Shown: positions 27,984 through 36,444 of the stretch, piece by piece
How the letters are laid out: each line of letters starts with the position of its first letter
Position numbering within the stretch: position 1 is the first letter of the stretch
Assembly: GCF_002514735.1 (NCBI RefSeq)
Contig: NZ_NBWU01000004.1
Coordinates: forward strand, 310,001 to 374,000
Direction of reading: 5' to 3'
Length of the DNA stretch: 64,000 nucleotides
Origin: Sediminicola luteus
GTDB taxonomy: Bacteria; Bacteroidota; Bacteroidia; Flavobacteriales; Flavobacteriaceae
Position numbers and translations under genes: made by a program
Notes under the pieces: generated by a model
What the model was told of the DNA's origin: nothing
The model's input: only the letters and a program-made list of their open reading frames with translations
Databases searched by the model: none

Positions 27984-29020
27984 AAATTATCAAGTATTTT
28001 TCTATTCCACATTAAATCGGTATACCACAACTTACCTTTCTCAACAGCCAGCGGAGCTTGGATATTATTGGTAAACAAAGCTCCGGTACCCAAACCTTGT
28101 GGCATGGGGTTATGCAAACCGAAAGTCCACTGGGCAATGGCATTTAAGCCCACATTACTTTCTAGGGCCGAGGTTACCCACCAACCTATTCCTAATTTTT
28201 CGGCCCCTTGGATCCATTCCGTACTCCCTTTAAATCCGCCAATAAGGCTAGGTTTTAAAATGATGTAATGGGGTTGTATGGTTTGTAGCAGTTTTTGCTT
28301 TTCCGTTACATCGCCAATGCCAATAAGTTCTTCATCTAAGGCAATGGGCAATGGCGTTTCGGCACATAAATGGGCCATGGCATCCCATTGTCCTTGTTTA
28401 ATAGGCTGTTCTATGGAGTGTAAATCCAATTCGGCCAGTCTTTTAAGATTATCCATAGCCAAATCTGGGGTGAAAGCCCCATTGGCATCGACCCGTAATT
28501 CGATATCGCTCTTCGAAAAACTACGTCGTACCTTGGCCAATAAATCGAGTTCCTTTTCAAAATCGACCCCAATTTTTAGTTTAATACAAGAAAATCCGGC
28601 TTCGATTTTTTCAGCGATTTGTTTTTCCATAAAAGCGATATCGCCCATCCAAACCAAACCATTGATCGGAATGCCGGCTTCGCCATTGACAAATGCCGAG
28701 GGAAAAAGTACGAAAGGAGATTCCCGGGCCAGCGATAAAAAGGCCTGTTCCAGACCAAATTGAATGGACGGATAGGCCCGATTGGCCTCCCAAAGGGCTT
28801 CTAGCCCCAAATGGATATGCTCGCAAACCCATTGCAATCGTGATTCATAATCGGTTCTGTCATCGGCACTTAGTCCACGAAAAAGACCGCATTCCCCATA
28901 ACCTACCTTATCTCCTTCCTCTAATTTTAGAAAGAAAGTTTCTTTTTGGTGCAGCACCCCTCTTGAGGTACCACTGGGTCTTTTAAAATCCAATAAATAG
29001 GATGCGTAACTGGCTTTCAT
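27974..29020 (-). CDS. menC: o-Succinylbenzoate synthase
   Basis: 348-residue enolase-superfamily enzyme that dehydrates SHCHC to o-succinylbenzoate. The catalytic lysine motif is in FSCIKLKIGVDFEKE, the metal ligands in LRVDANGAF (Asp), SIEQPIKQG (Glu) and PIALDEELIG (Asp), and the second lysine in HYIILKPSLIGG. The ATG at 29020 was chosen because the five-residue longer frame begins at a TTG inside the -7 promoter element. Confidence 0.93.
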   Translation of the reverse strand: MKASYASYLLDFKRPSGTSRGVLHQKETFFLKLEEGDKVGYGECGLFRGLSADDRTDYESRLQWVCEHIHLGLEALWEANRAYPSIQFGLEQAFLSLARESPFVLFPSAFVNGEAGIPINGLVWMGDIAFMEKQIAEKIEAGFSCIKLKIGVDFEKELDLLAKVRRSFSKSDIELRVDANGAFTPDLAMDNLKRLAELDLHSIEQPIKQGQWDAMAHLCAETPLPIALDEELIGIGDVTEKQKLLQTIQPHYIILKPSLIGGFKGSTEWIQGAEKLGIGWWVTSALESNVGLNAIAQWTFGLHNPMPQGLGTGALFTNNIQAPLAVEKGKLWYTDLMWNRKILDNLCL

Positions 29021-29032
29021 AATCAATACCGC

Positions 29033-29040
29033 CAAATTTA
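29033..29040 (-). promoter_or_regulatory. Candidate -7 element of the menC operon
   Basis: Minus-strand TAAATTTG, a perfect TAnnTTTG match, 12 bp before the menC ATG. No clear -33 element was found. Confidence 0.55.
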
Positions 29041-29103
29041 CTATCTTTTCTGGGTTCGGGCAGCATGTAAAATTGAGAATGCCCTACCCTAAACCTACAA
29101 TAA

Positions 29104-29895
29104 ATGAAAGCACAACCAAAAACCATTTGGATTACCGGCGCCTCTTCGGGCATTGGTGAGGCCCTTACCTACTACTACGCCAAACAAGGACATTATGTCA
29201 TTATCTCGGCCCGGCGCGAAGATGCCCTTAAAAAAGTAAAGGAACAATGCGAAAATTCCGGCCAAGTAGGTGTACTGCCCCTAGATCTGGCCGATACCGA
29301 AAGTATGCATAACAAGGTAAAACAGGCCTTGGAGATATTTGGCCCTATCGATATTTTGGTAAATAACGCAGGGATTAGCCAACGCTCCAAGATCATGGAA
29401 ACCGAATTGTCGGTGTATAAAACCCTGGTAGACATCAATTACATAGGCACCTTGGCCTTGACTAAGGCCCTTCTGCCCTATTTTATTGAACAAGGCCATG
29501 GTCATTTTGCCGTGGTAACCTCGGTTATGGGTAGGTTTGGGTCAATGTACCGATCGGGCTATTGTGGATCTAAACACGCCCTTCATGGCTTTTTCGATGT
29601 ACTGCGAATGGAACACGAAAAAGACGGTGTTTCGGTAACCATGATCTGTCCGGGCTTTGTAAATACCAATGTGGCCTTAAATGCGCTTACCGGAACAGGT
29701 GCCGCCCAAGGCTATAATGACGAAACCATAGAACAAGGTATGGACCCCAAGGTATTGGCACAAAAAATGGCCAAGGCCATCGCCAAGAAAAAATTCGAGG
29801 TCTATATCGGTGGATTTGAGACCATGGGCGTTTATGTAAAACGCTTTTTCCCGAAACTACTACACAAAATGGTCTTACGCTCTAAGGTGACTTAA
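29104..29895 (+). CDS. SDR family oxidoreductase
   Basis: 263-residue classical short-chain dehydrogenase. Cofactor loop TGASSGIGEAL at the N terminus, NNAGISQRS near residue 88, the catalytic Ser in VVTSVMGRFG and YxxxK in YCGSKHALHG (Y near 155). The DLADTESM acidic stretch and the Arg after the loop (ISARREDAL) favour NADP(H). The C-terminal helix VYVKRFFPKLLHKM resembles DHRS7-like ketoreductases. The substrate is unknown. It is divergent from menC. Confidence 0.92.
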   Translation: MKAQPKTIWITGASSGIGEALTYYYAKQGHYVIISARREDALKKVKEQCENSGQVGVLPLDLADTESMHNKVKQALEIFGPIDILVNNAGISQRSKIMETELSVYKTLVDINYIGTLALTKALLPYFIEQGHGHFAVVTSVMGRFGSMYRSGYCGSKHALHGFFDVLRMEHEKDGVSVTMICPGFVNTNVALNALTGTGAAQGYNDETIEQGMDPKVLAQKMAKAIAKKKFEVYIGGFETMGVYVKRFFPKLLHKMVLRSKVT

Positions 29896-29969
29896 TGGAG
29901 ATTTGGGATTGGGAAGAAAATTGAGTTTTACTTCAGTTCAAACCCCTAAAGAACAATCAACCATTTAAA

Positions 29970-30650
29970 TTATATTGTCATTGATGCCCCTATATCCAAA
30001 AGATGCAAGGTTTTATCCTGACCTTCAAAGGCCGCCTGGGCTTCGGCATGATTTATTTTAATATAACCAAAAGTATCGTAATGGTAACCCAGTATCTGGT
30101 TACATTTTACAAAGTCGGAAGCGATCAAGGCCTCGTCTACCCCCATGGTAAAGTTGTCGCCAATAGGTAGAATGGCCAAATCGAGGGTAAGGAACATAGG
30201 TATCAGTTTCATATCCATGGTCAGGGCGGTATCGCCAGCTATATATATGTTTTTTCCTTGGGCACTTAAGATAAATCCACCCGGTTGTCCGCCATAGCTA
30301 CCATCCGGAAAGGAAGAGGTATGTATAGCGTTCACATATTTTATACGGCCAAAATCAAAATCCCAGCTTCCACCATGGTTTAAAGGGTGCCCTTTTAGAC
30401 CTTTATTGCCATAATGGGTCACGATCTCGTAATTGCTGATTATAGTCGCCCCTTTTTGGGCGGCCAATACCTCAACATCTAATATATGATCTTGATGGGC
30501 ATGGGTAAGCAAAATATAATCAGGTTGTAAAGCGTCTAGATCCACCTTTCCTTGGGCCAATTCATTGGCAGAGATAAAGGGATCGACAACAATACGGGTT
30601 TCGGCTATTTCGATAAGCAAGGAAGCGTGTCCTAAGAAAGTGATTTGCAT
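29970..30650 (-). CDS. UPF0173-type metal-dependent hydrolase (MBL fold)
   Basis: 226-residue metallo-beta-lactamase-fold protein of the UlaG/UPF0173 type. Zinc ligands appear in LTHAHQDHILD (HxHxDH-like), in the middle INAIHTSSF and in IAGDTALTMDM and GYHYDTFG. The start MQITFLGHASLLIEI is typical. Function unknown; such proteins commonly lie near menaquinone genes in flavobacteria. Confidence 0.9.
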   Translation of the reverse strand: MQITFLGHASLLIEIAETRIVVDPFISANELAQGKVDLDALQPDYILLTHAHQDHILDVEVLAAQKGATIISNYEIVTHYGNKGLKGHPLNHGGSWDFDFGRIKYVNAIHTSSFPDGSYGGQPGGFILSAQGKNIYIAGDTALTMDMKLIPMFLTLDLAILPIGDNFTMGVDEALIASDFVKCNQILGYHYDTFGYIKINHAEAQAAFEGQDKTLHLLDIGASMTI

Positions 30651-30727
30651 AAGGCGAAGGATTTACCCAAAAATAAAACAAGAAATCGCCAACACATAAT
30701 AATGTAGGGAATAAATATGGCTACTTT

Positions 30728-30783
30728 CCTTTTACCCTTATAGTAGGGGTAAAAAAAGCCTTATCTCCTGAAAAAGCAGGAGA
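30728..30783 (-). terminator. Tandem hairpins downstream of the histidine kinase
   Basis: Two hairpins: TCTCCTG/CAGGAGA (30764-30783), then TTTTACCC/GGGGTAAAA (about 30730-30755) followed on the minus strand by a short T-containing stretch. They lie 29 bp below the kinase stop codon. Confidence 0.75.
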
Positions 30784-30811
30784 CTTTCTTATCGTCCTTT
30801 GAAGATTAACG

Positions 30812-32761
30812 CTACTTGAAATTGAACCAAAAACGTACCCCTTTCTCAGGCTTGTCTATGTTCAGGGAAGATTGCAGTTGGTTCACCAAACGATTCATTA
30901 AACGGATACCCATGGAAGAATAGGCACGGTCTTCGGCATCTTCGGGTAGACCAACCCCGTTGTCGGTATACTCGAAATACCCCTGCTCGTCGTTTTTTCG
31001 AAGATGGATATAGATTTTCCCATTTTCATCATTCTCTGGGAAAGCATACTTGAATGAATTCGATACGAGTTCGTTGAGTATGAGCCCGAACGGAATGGCC
31101 CGGTCGATATCGAGCTCTACCCCTTCGGCATCGATGGTAATATTAATATTATGTCCGCCTTTTTTAAAGACCGATTGCACACTGTTGATCAGACTTTCGA
31201 TATAACTCTGCATTTCAATAACACTAAGGTCGTCGTTCTGATATAGTTTTTGGTGGATCAAGGCCATGGCCTTTACCCTACTCTTACCCTCTTCTAAGGC
31301 ATCTATAGCCGCTTTGCTTTTGGTATTCTTGGTTTGCAGACTCAACAAACTCGACACCATTTGCAGGTTGTTCTTCACCCTATGGTGAATCTCTTTGAGT
31401 AAGGAATCCTTCTCTACCAACGAGGCTTCAATAATGTGGTTTTGCTCTGCGATCAGGCGTTGGTTTTTTACACTTTTCAGATAAGCATAGCCAAGTCCCG
31501 TAAAACCTAGCAGGGCAAAAATCAAGGAAATGAACACGAAGTTAATACGCTCGTCCTTGGCTTGAATTTCGGTGCGGGAGAGTTCGAGTTGTTCTTTTTG
31601 CTTTTCCATCTCCTTTTTCTGCATGGCCAGATCCATTTCTACCACGGTAGCCAACTGTTGTTTTTTCAGTTCGCTCTCGTGTTCTTTCATCGAATCGCGT
31701 ATATGCACATTTTTCTTTAGGTAAAAAGCCGCATTTTTATAGTCTTCATTGCGGTCGTAAAAACCAGCCAAAAGTGCATTTCTACGCAATTGTCCGGGTA
31801 CCGATATAGGACCACTGATTTTATCGAGAAATTCTTTCGCCAAATTGTAATCTTCTACTTGAAGGTAACAATCGGCAATCTCCAACATATTATTGGCCAT
31901 TTCGGGCGAATGTTTACCCTTACTGAACTCTTGTATCAGGGTAATGCTCGATTCCAACCAAGGAATCGCTTCTTCATGCCGACGTAGTTGGGCATAACAT
32001 TTACCGATATTACCCTCTACCACACCTTTTAATAGTTGGGCACGCAACAGTTCGCCTTGGGTTTTACCCTGGGTTACATTGTTGAGATAGGCTTCAATAT
32101 GCCCTTTAGCTTCCCTGTATTTTATCAAGGCTACGGATGCCGAATTATCCAGTCGTAGATAATTACCCACATTATTATGGTATACGGCATGGAAATACAG
32201 GTTATCCCCTAAGGTTTTTTTCTGATCCATGATATAATCTTCCATGGCCTTACGGTGCAAACCTAAATTGGAATAAATATCATAGGAAGCGATCTGATCG
32301 GTAAAACCGAGATCTTTTTTCTGCTTACGTATCTCTAATTGTTTACTGTAGAGCTCTAATCGTTCGTAACCGGCATCCAAGACTTGTAATAACCGGCCTT
32401 GCGCATCTTTATGCAAACGATCCAAATTTTTATACTCTTCCCCCGCCAAAGCAATCGACTTATCATAATCACCAATATCATAATACAATTGAGCCTGAAT
32501 TATCTTGAAATATGGAAGGGAAACAGAATCGTTGGTCGTTTTGGTATTGATAAGCCCATTAACGATATCGAGCCAATCATAGGCCGAATGCTCGCCATAC
32601 TTATGGTGTTCTTCAAAAAAGTAATCGAATTTATCCTGGGTATCTACGGTTTTATTGAACCGATCCAAGGGCGATTGGGAAGTATCTTCATATTGGGCAA
32701 CCGCCTCCTGCAGCAGGAATACGGATAACATAGCAAGGAAAATGTGCTTTGTAGGCATCAT
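30812..32761 (-). CDS. TPR-containing HisKA_2 sensor histidine kinase
   Basis: 649 residues. Signal peptide (MLSVFLLQEAVAQ), then TPR-like helical repeats (about 70-380) in the periplasm, a coiled coil, one membrane helix (INFVFISLIFALLGFTGLGYA, near 415-440), then the HisKA_2 box HHRVKNNLQMVSSLLSLQ (the phospho-His) and an HATPase_c domain with N box LNELVSNSFKYAFP and G1 box YTDNGVGLP. This subfamily usually signals to a LytTR response regulator. The obvious partner at 34745-35500 is on the same strand but 2 kb upstream, separated by repeats and a toxin-antitoxin pair. Confidence 0.92.
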   Translation of the reverse strand: MMPTKHIFLAMLSVFLLQEAVAQYEDTSQSPLDRFNKTVDTQDKFDYFFEEHHKYGEHSAYDWLDIVNGLINTKTTNDSVSLPYFKIIQAQLYYDIGDYDKSIALAGEEYKNLDRLHKDAQGRLLQVLDAGYERLELYSKQLEIRKQKKDLGFTDQIASYDIYSNLGLHRKAMEDYIMDQKKTLGDNLYFHAVYHNNVGNYLRLDNSASVALIKYREAKGHIEAYLNNVTQGKTQGELLRAQLLKGVVEGNIGKCYAQLRRHEEAIPWLESSITLIQEFSKGKHSPEMANNMLEIADCYLQVEDYNLAKEFLDKISGPISVPGQLRRNALLAGFYDRNEDYKNAAFYLKKNVHIRDSMKEHESELKKQQLATVVEMDLAMQKKEMEKQKEQLELSRTEIQAKDERINFVFISLIFALLGFTGLGYAYLKSVKNQRLIAEQNHIIEASLVEKDSLLKEIHHRVKNNLQMVSSLLSLQTKNTKSKAAIDALEEGKSRVKAMALIHQKLYQNDDLSVIEMQSYIESLINSVQSVFKKGGHNINITIDAEGVELDIDRAIPFGLILNELVSNSFKYAFPENDENGKIYIHLRKNDEQGYFEYTDNGVGLPEDAEDRAYSSMGIRLMNRLVNQLQSSLNIDKPEKGVRFWFNFK

Positions 32762-32873
32762 ATGAATACTAGGTATGTGGGACTTACCATTTTTCTATTT
32801 GATTGCGGGCAAACACCAAATATATCATGTATAACTTCAAGTTCCTACAAATGTTGCCCTGTGCCAAAACATT

Positions 32874-32905
32874 AAAAAAAGGCCGTGCGGTATTGGCACA
32901 GCCTT
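32874..32905 (-). terminator. Hairpin with T-run on the minus strand
   Basis: AAAGGC.GTGC / GCAC.GCCTTT with a 7-nt T-run when read on the minus strand. It may stop transcription coming from the response regulator side before the kinase. Confidence 0.65.
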
Positions 32906-32989
32906 TAGTAGGTAAAATTTAGTGATAAGATTTGGGGTCTTATATCTGTGGTCAAATGTAGGTTGAAGTACCTACTTTTTCTGATTATT

Positions 32990-33018
32990 GTTGTGAACCT
33001 ATCAATTTTTGTTGTGAA
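32990..33018 (+). promoter_or_regulatory. Direct repeat pair, candidate LytTR-binding site 1
   Basis: Two identical octamers GTTGTGAA at 32990-32997 and 33011-33018, exactly 21 bp start to start. LytTR regulators bind imperfect direct repeats about 21-22 bp apart on one face of the helix. The pair lies between the kinase gene and its probable LytTR partner. Confidence 0.45.
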
Positions 33019-33063
33019 GCGCAATTTTGAATGCGAATAGTGTTATTCATCGATTATGGCCAT

Positions 33064-33098
33064 AAAAAAAGTCCTGATTTTGACGTCAGGACTTTTTT
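33064..33098. terminator. Strong isolated bidirectional hairpin
   Basis: Stem AAAAAAAGTCCTGA/TCAGGACTTTTTT. No gene ends nearby on either strand, so it may end a small RNA starting between 33019 and 33060, or one on the minus strand. Confidence 0.85.
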
Positions 33099-33190
33099 AC
33101 GAGAACACTATATGAAAATGAAAATAACTAACTATTTGTTTTGTATTACGATGTAAATGTATGACAGCAAGTCGTTTTAGGAAACTTATT

Positions 33191-33219
33191 GTTGTCAACC
33201 CGGCAAAATCTGTTGTGAA
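33191..33219 (+). promoter_or_regulatory. Direct repeat pair, candidate LytTR-binding site 2
   Basis: GTTGTCAA at 33191-33198 and GTTGTGAA at 33212-33219, again exactly 21 bp apart. Same layout as the pair at 32990. Confidence 0.4.
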
Positions 33220-33289
33220 AATGGAAAATGAGGTGAATTTGAAGTACGAAGGTGGATGGACGAGGTGCGAAGTAAAAATTTAAGAATAC

Positions 33290-33715
33290 CTATATCAATT
33301 TAATAATGTACCGATTTACCAATGTAGCAATTGGTTAATTTGAAGATTTGATAATAGAATGGGAAGTATGGGTCGAATTGTTTATCGATTATTGCGGAAT
33401 CGTTTATTGTTGAATCCATACTTATTAGACTAATTTTGAAGGTATATATGACCAGCTCCCTCTCCTGCGGGAGAGGGTTGGGGTGAGGGTTATTAGTCAC
33501 GAAAAACAAGAATAAAAGTATAATCGATAGAAAAACAACTCTATGAAACACCTTACAACTACTTCTTTCGTAGATATTAAAATGGCCTTAGAAGGAGAAT
33601 ACAAGTATTCGTGCTAATTCGCGAAATTCGTGTCAACCCGTGTTACTTAACCGATGTAACTGTAAAGCAATTCGTTAATTTGAAGATATGGGTTATCAAT
33701 TGGCAAAAAGCAAAA
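33290..33715. repeat. Gene-free stretch with dispersed repeat modules
   Basis: Contains modules that recur in other gaps of the window: TTTAATAATGTACCGATTT-type phrases, AATTTGAAGATTTG, TTCGCGAAATTCGTGTCAAC and the 35-bp palindromic element at 33455-33489. An 83-codon open frame here is made of these repeats and is not credible as a gene. The whole gap 32762-33777 carries no protein gene. Confidence 0.8.
33455..33489. repeat. 35-bp palindromic repeat, copy 1
   Basis: Core CCCTCTCC-tgc-GGGAGAGGG followed by TTGGGGTGAGGG. Identical over 35 bp to the copy at 42869-42903. This kind of sequence is found in many unrelated bacteria. Confidence 0.95.
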
Positions 33716-33733
33716 AACCTATCCTAAAGAAGG

Positions 33734-33745
33734 ATTACACGTAAT
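33734..33745 (+). promoter_or_regulatory. Operator of toxin-antitoxin pair 2
   Basis: Perfect palindrome ATTACACGTAAT, the reverse complement of the palindrome ATTACGTGTAAT before pair 1. Further half-sites (TTCGTAATTTT, TACGTAAA) follow up to the ATG at 33778. Confidence 0.6.
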
Positions 33746-33777
33746 ATATTCGTAATTTTATACGTAAATCTACGATT

Positions 33778-34023
33778 ATGGACAAAAAACTTACATTAAG
33801 TCTTGACCAAGCAATAATTGAAAACGCAAAAAAATATGCTAAATCAAATAATATTAGCTTATCCAAACTCATTGAATCATATTTAAGTTCATTGATCAAA
33901 CAAAAAAAGGAATCCACCCATATAACACCTTTAGTTGAAAGCCTAAGTGGCGTTATTTCACTTGATGAAGACTTCGATATAAAAGACGAATACGGCAAAT
34001 ACCTGATTGAGAAGTACAAATGA
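33778..34023 (+). CDS. DUF6364 family antitoxin (second copy)
   Basis: 81-residue paralogue of the product of 17090-17338; the N terminus DKKLTLSLDQAIIENAKKYA and SLSKLIESYLSSL are nearly the same, the C-terminal tail differs. It overlaps the PIN gene by 4 bp (ATGA). The strongly A+T-rich sequence points to acquisition. The divergent tails suggest each antitoxin is specific for its own toxin, while the shared N terminus and operator suggest shared DNA binding. Confidence 0.87.
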   Translation: MDKKLTLSLDQAIIENAKKYAKSNNISLSKLIESYLSSLIKQKKESTHITPLVESLSGVISLDEDFDIKDEYGKYLIEKYK

Positions 34024-34445
34024 GCCGCTTACTAATTGACACAAATATTGTAATTGACCTTTTATCGAAAAGAGATAAATTCTACGATGAAGCGGCTGAT
34101 TTATTCTCTCGTGCAGACAAAAAAGAGCTTAGGCTGACGATTTCTTCCCTTTCATTTGCGAATACGAACTACATTCTTTCAAAACTGAAATCACCAAAAG
34201 AGGCAAGAGAAATACTAAGAAAATTCAAGGTTTTGGTAGAATTATTGAGTTTAGACGACAAAATAACCGATTTAGCTTTGAGCGATGAACGATTTCCTGA
34301 CTTTGAAGATGGACTTCAATACTATTCAGCCTTAGAAAACGGAATTGACATCATAATCACAAGAAATAAAAAGGATTTCAAAAACTCTAAAATCCCTGTT
34401 TTATCTGCCAAGGAATTTCTAGCTGATAAAAATACCAATGACTAA
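34020..34445 (+). CDS. PIN domain toxin (second copy)
   Basis: 141-residue PIN protein paralogous to that at 17339: LLIDTNIVIDLLSKR (first Asp), DFEDGLQYYSAL (middle acidic residues) and IITRNKKDFKNS. All expected catalytic carboxylates appear present. It starts inside the antitoxin stop codon (ATGA), the usual coupling in such pairs. A gene-poor 299 bp with repeat modules follows. Confidence 0.88.
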   Translation: MSRLLIDTNIVIDLLSKRDKFYDEAADLFSRADKKELRLTISSLSFANTNYILSKLKSPKEAREILRKFKVLVELLSLDDKITDLALSDERFPDFEDGLQYYSALENGIDIIITRNKKDFKNSKIPVLSAKEFLADKNTND

Positions 34446-34489
34446 AAATACATCCCTCGAAAAGTCACAGCCAGTTCTTCCAAAACTAG

Positions 34490-34690
34490 CCTAACAGTAC
34501 TACTATTCGTTATTTTGAAGATTCGAAAATGGAAAAAAAGTATGAGATTCAAAGCACGAAGTTGAAGTTACAGTTCGAATTGTTCATCGAATATTTATGA
34601 TTGATTATTGTGGAATCGTTTAATTCTTTAATCGATAAAAACAGCTCTGTGAAACTCAGTGATACTACTTTAAGCGGTGCCTATAGCCCC
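34490..34690. repeat. Repeat-module stretch
   Basis: Phrases such as TATTTTGAAGATTCGAAAATG and GCACGAAGTTGAAGTT match the modules seen at 33.3, 43.1 and 45.6 kb. No gene. Confidence 0.6.
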
Positions 34691-34696
34691 TAAAAC

Positions 34697-34723
34697 AAAA
34701 AAGGCCCCAAAACGGAACCTTTT
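34697..34723 (-). terminator. Probable terminator of the response regulator
   Basis: A hairpin of AAAAGG and CCTTTT arms with internal mismatches, 22 bp below the stop codon, followed on the minus strand by TTTTTTG. Confidence 0.5.
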
Positions 34724-34744
34724 CATATTATCTAAAAACGTTTG

Positions 34745-35500
34745 TTAAGAATTCATCGAGGAAATGATGAACTCCTTAAACTCTTTGGAAATCGGAATCA
34801 AAGTATTGTTGATCATAATATCCTTGGAATTGATTGCATCGATAAAGTCTACATTTACGATATAGGATTTATGTGCCCTGTAAAATTTGTTCTGTGGCAA
34901 TTTGCCTAAATAATCCTTTAAGGGTGATCGAACCAAAAACTTACGTTCGGCCGTATTAACCTCTAGATATACATTATCTGCCTTTATGAACATAATGTCT
35001 TTAAAGGGAATACGATAATATAAATGTTGTTTCTTTACAAAAATCGAATCCTTTAGTACCGAATTCGACATGGCTACCTCACCTTCGTCATGGGCCTGGG
35101 TACCTTTCGGTTTGTCGGCCGCATAATTAAAGTTCGATAAGGCGATTTCTATAGAGGTATATAGATCTTGTTGCTCGAAAGGTTTTACCAAATAGCCGTT
35201 TGGCTTTACACTTTTGGCATTTTCTACCGTGGCCCTATCGGAATTTGAGGTAACGAATATAAAAGGGATATTATAGTTCTTACGAATATGCTTACCCAAA
35301 TCGATACCGGTTTTGTCCGAAGCCAAAATGATATCGATCAGTACAAGATCTACCTGTTCTTTCTTTAATACTTCAACCGCTTGCTCGTATACGATTACGT
35401 TATCGACAATCTCGTATCCGATTTCCTCCAACATAGACTGCATATCGTCGGCAATAATCACGTTATCCTCGACGATCAAGATTTTAATAGGTCTTTCCAA
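34745..35500 (-). CDS. LytTR family response regulator
   Basis: 251 residues. Receiver domain at 1-120: VEDN acidic pair, phospho-acceptor Asp in DLVLIDIIL, switch Thr/Ser in FIFVTSNSD and the conserved Lys in GYLVKPFEQ. A C-terminal LytTR DNA-binding domain follows at about 150-250 (DIMFIKADNVYLEV, FYRAHKSYIVNVDFI). No in-frame ATG is available; the TTG at 35500 (giving MERPIKILIVEDN) is the best start, with another TTG at 35536. It is the natural partner of the HisKA_2 kinase at 30812. menA ends 17 bp upstream, so it is probably read from the menA transcript. Confidence 0.92.
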   Translation of the reverse strand: MERPIKILIVEDNVIIADDMQSMLEEIGYEIVDNVIVYEQAVEVLKKEQVDLVLIDIILASDKTGIDLGKHIRKNYNIPFIFVTSNSDRATVENAKSVKPNGYLVKPFEQQDLYTSIEIALSNFNYAADKPKGTQAHDEGEVAMSNSVLKDSIFVKKQHLYYRIPFKDIMFIKADNVYLEVNTAERKFLVRSPLKDYLGKLPQNKFYRAHKSYIVNVDFIDAINSKDIMINNTLIPISKEFKEFIISSMNS

Positions 35501-35517
35501 TGTTAGTTGATTAATGG

Positions 35518-36438
35518 TTATTCTACGAAAATACAAAAATAATGGTAATCCATATAGAAGGCCAAGGCCAAAGCAAAGGTACTCAGCGCCAAAACCTTTA
35601 ACTCAGGGTCTAGCTTAACGGGTTCTTCTTGTAACCAAACCCTACGCAGCTGCCAAAGTATAGGTAGAAAAACCAGAAGATGCCAATAGGTGCTACAAAC
35701 AGCATTCAAGTACCCAAACAAAACCATACCCAAAAGGGCTAATAGTATTAATAGTACATGAAAAAGTTTACCCTTGTCATACCCCATTTTCACAACCAAA
35801 GTATTTTTTCCCGCTTTTTTATCGGAAAGATGATCTCTAAGGTTGTTTAGGTTCAATACCGCCACACTGAGGGCCCCGATAGTTAATGCGGGCAATAGGG
35901 AAATGACCATGAATGTTTTTGTATACAAATAGGTAGTACCACAAACAGCCAGAACCCCAAAGAACAAAAAGACGAAAAGATCGCCAAGGCCTCTGTAGCC
36001 ATAGGCCTGCTCCCCCACCGTATAGCGGATCGCGGCCCAAATACTGAGTCCGCCCAACAAGAAAAATACCAATAACCGCGGCCAAGCTTGCCAGCCAAAG
36101 GCCAAAAGAATGGTCAACACCACCAAAATCAGACTGACACCAATCGCTACCCATATCCCCCTTTTGAGTTCTTGGGCAGATAAAGCCCCGCTTTGCATGG
36201 CGCGTTGGGGTCCAATACGGTCTTCGTTATCGGTACCTTTTACCCCATCGCCATAATCGTTGGCAAAATTGGAGGTTATCTGAAAGGCCACCGTGGTCAA
36301 TAAGGCCGCCACAAAAATCGAGGTATCGTAGTAGCCGTAAATTTTAGCGATGGCAGTACCCGTGATAATCCCGGACAGGGATAAGGGAAGTGTTCTAAGC
36401 CGGGCCGCACTGACCCAACTTTTCAATTTTGTAGGCAA
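35518..36438 (-). CDS. menA: 1,4-Dihydroxy-2-naphthoate prenyltransferase
   Basis: 306-residue UbiA-family membrane prenyltransferase with eight to nine helices. The first Asp-rich motif is in NFANDYGDGVKGTDNEDR, the second in NNLRDHLSDKKAGKNTL. It attaches the polyprenyl chain to DHNA, giving demethylmenaquinone. It follows the SPOR-like gene after 6 bp and precedes the response regulator by 17 bp. Confidence 0.95.
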   Translation of the reverse strand: MPTKLKSWVSAARLRTLPLSLSGIITGTAIAKIYGYYDTSIFVAALLTTVAFQITSNFANDYGDGVKGTDNEDRIGPQRAMQSGALSAQELKRGIWVAIGVSLILVVLTILLAFGWQAWPRLLVFFLLGGLSIWAAIRYTVGEQAYGYRGLGDLFVFLFFGVLAVCGTTYLYTKTFMVISLLPALTIGALSVAVLNLNNLRDHLSDKKAGKNTLVVKMGYDKGKLFHVLLILLALLGMVLFGYLNAVCSTYWHLLVFLPILWQLRRVWLQEEPVKLDPELKVLALSTFALALAFYMDYHYFCIFVE

Positions 36439-36444
36439 TAGTAC

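Noticed and set aside
33300-33551. 83-codon minus-strand open frame
   Set aside because: Made of dispersed repeat modules including the 35-bp palindrome; no protein-like composition.
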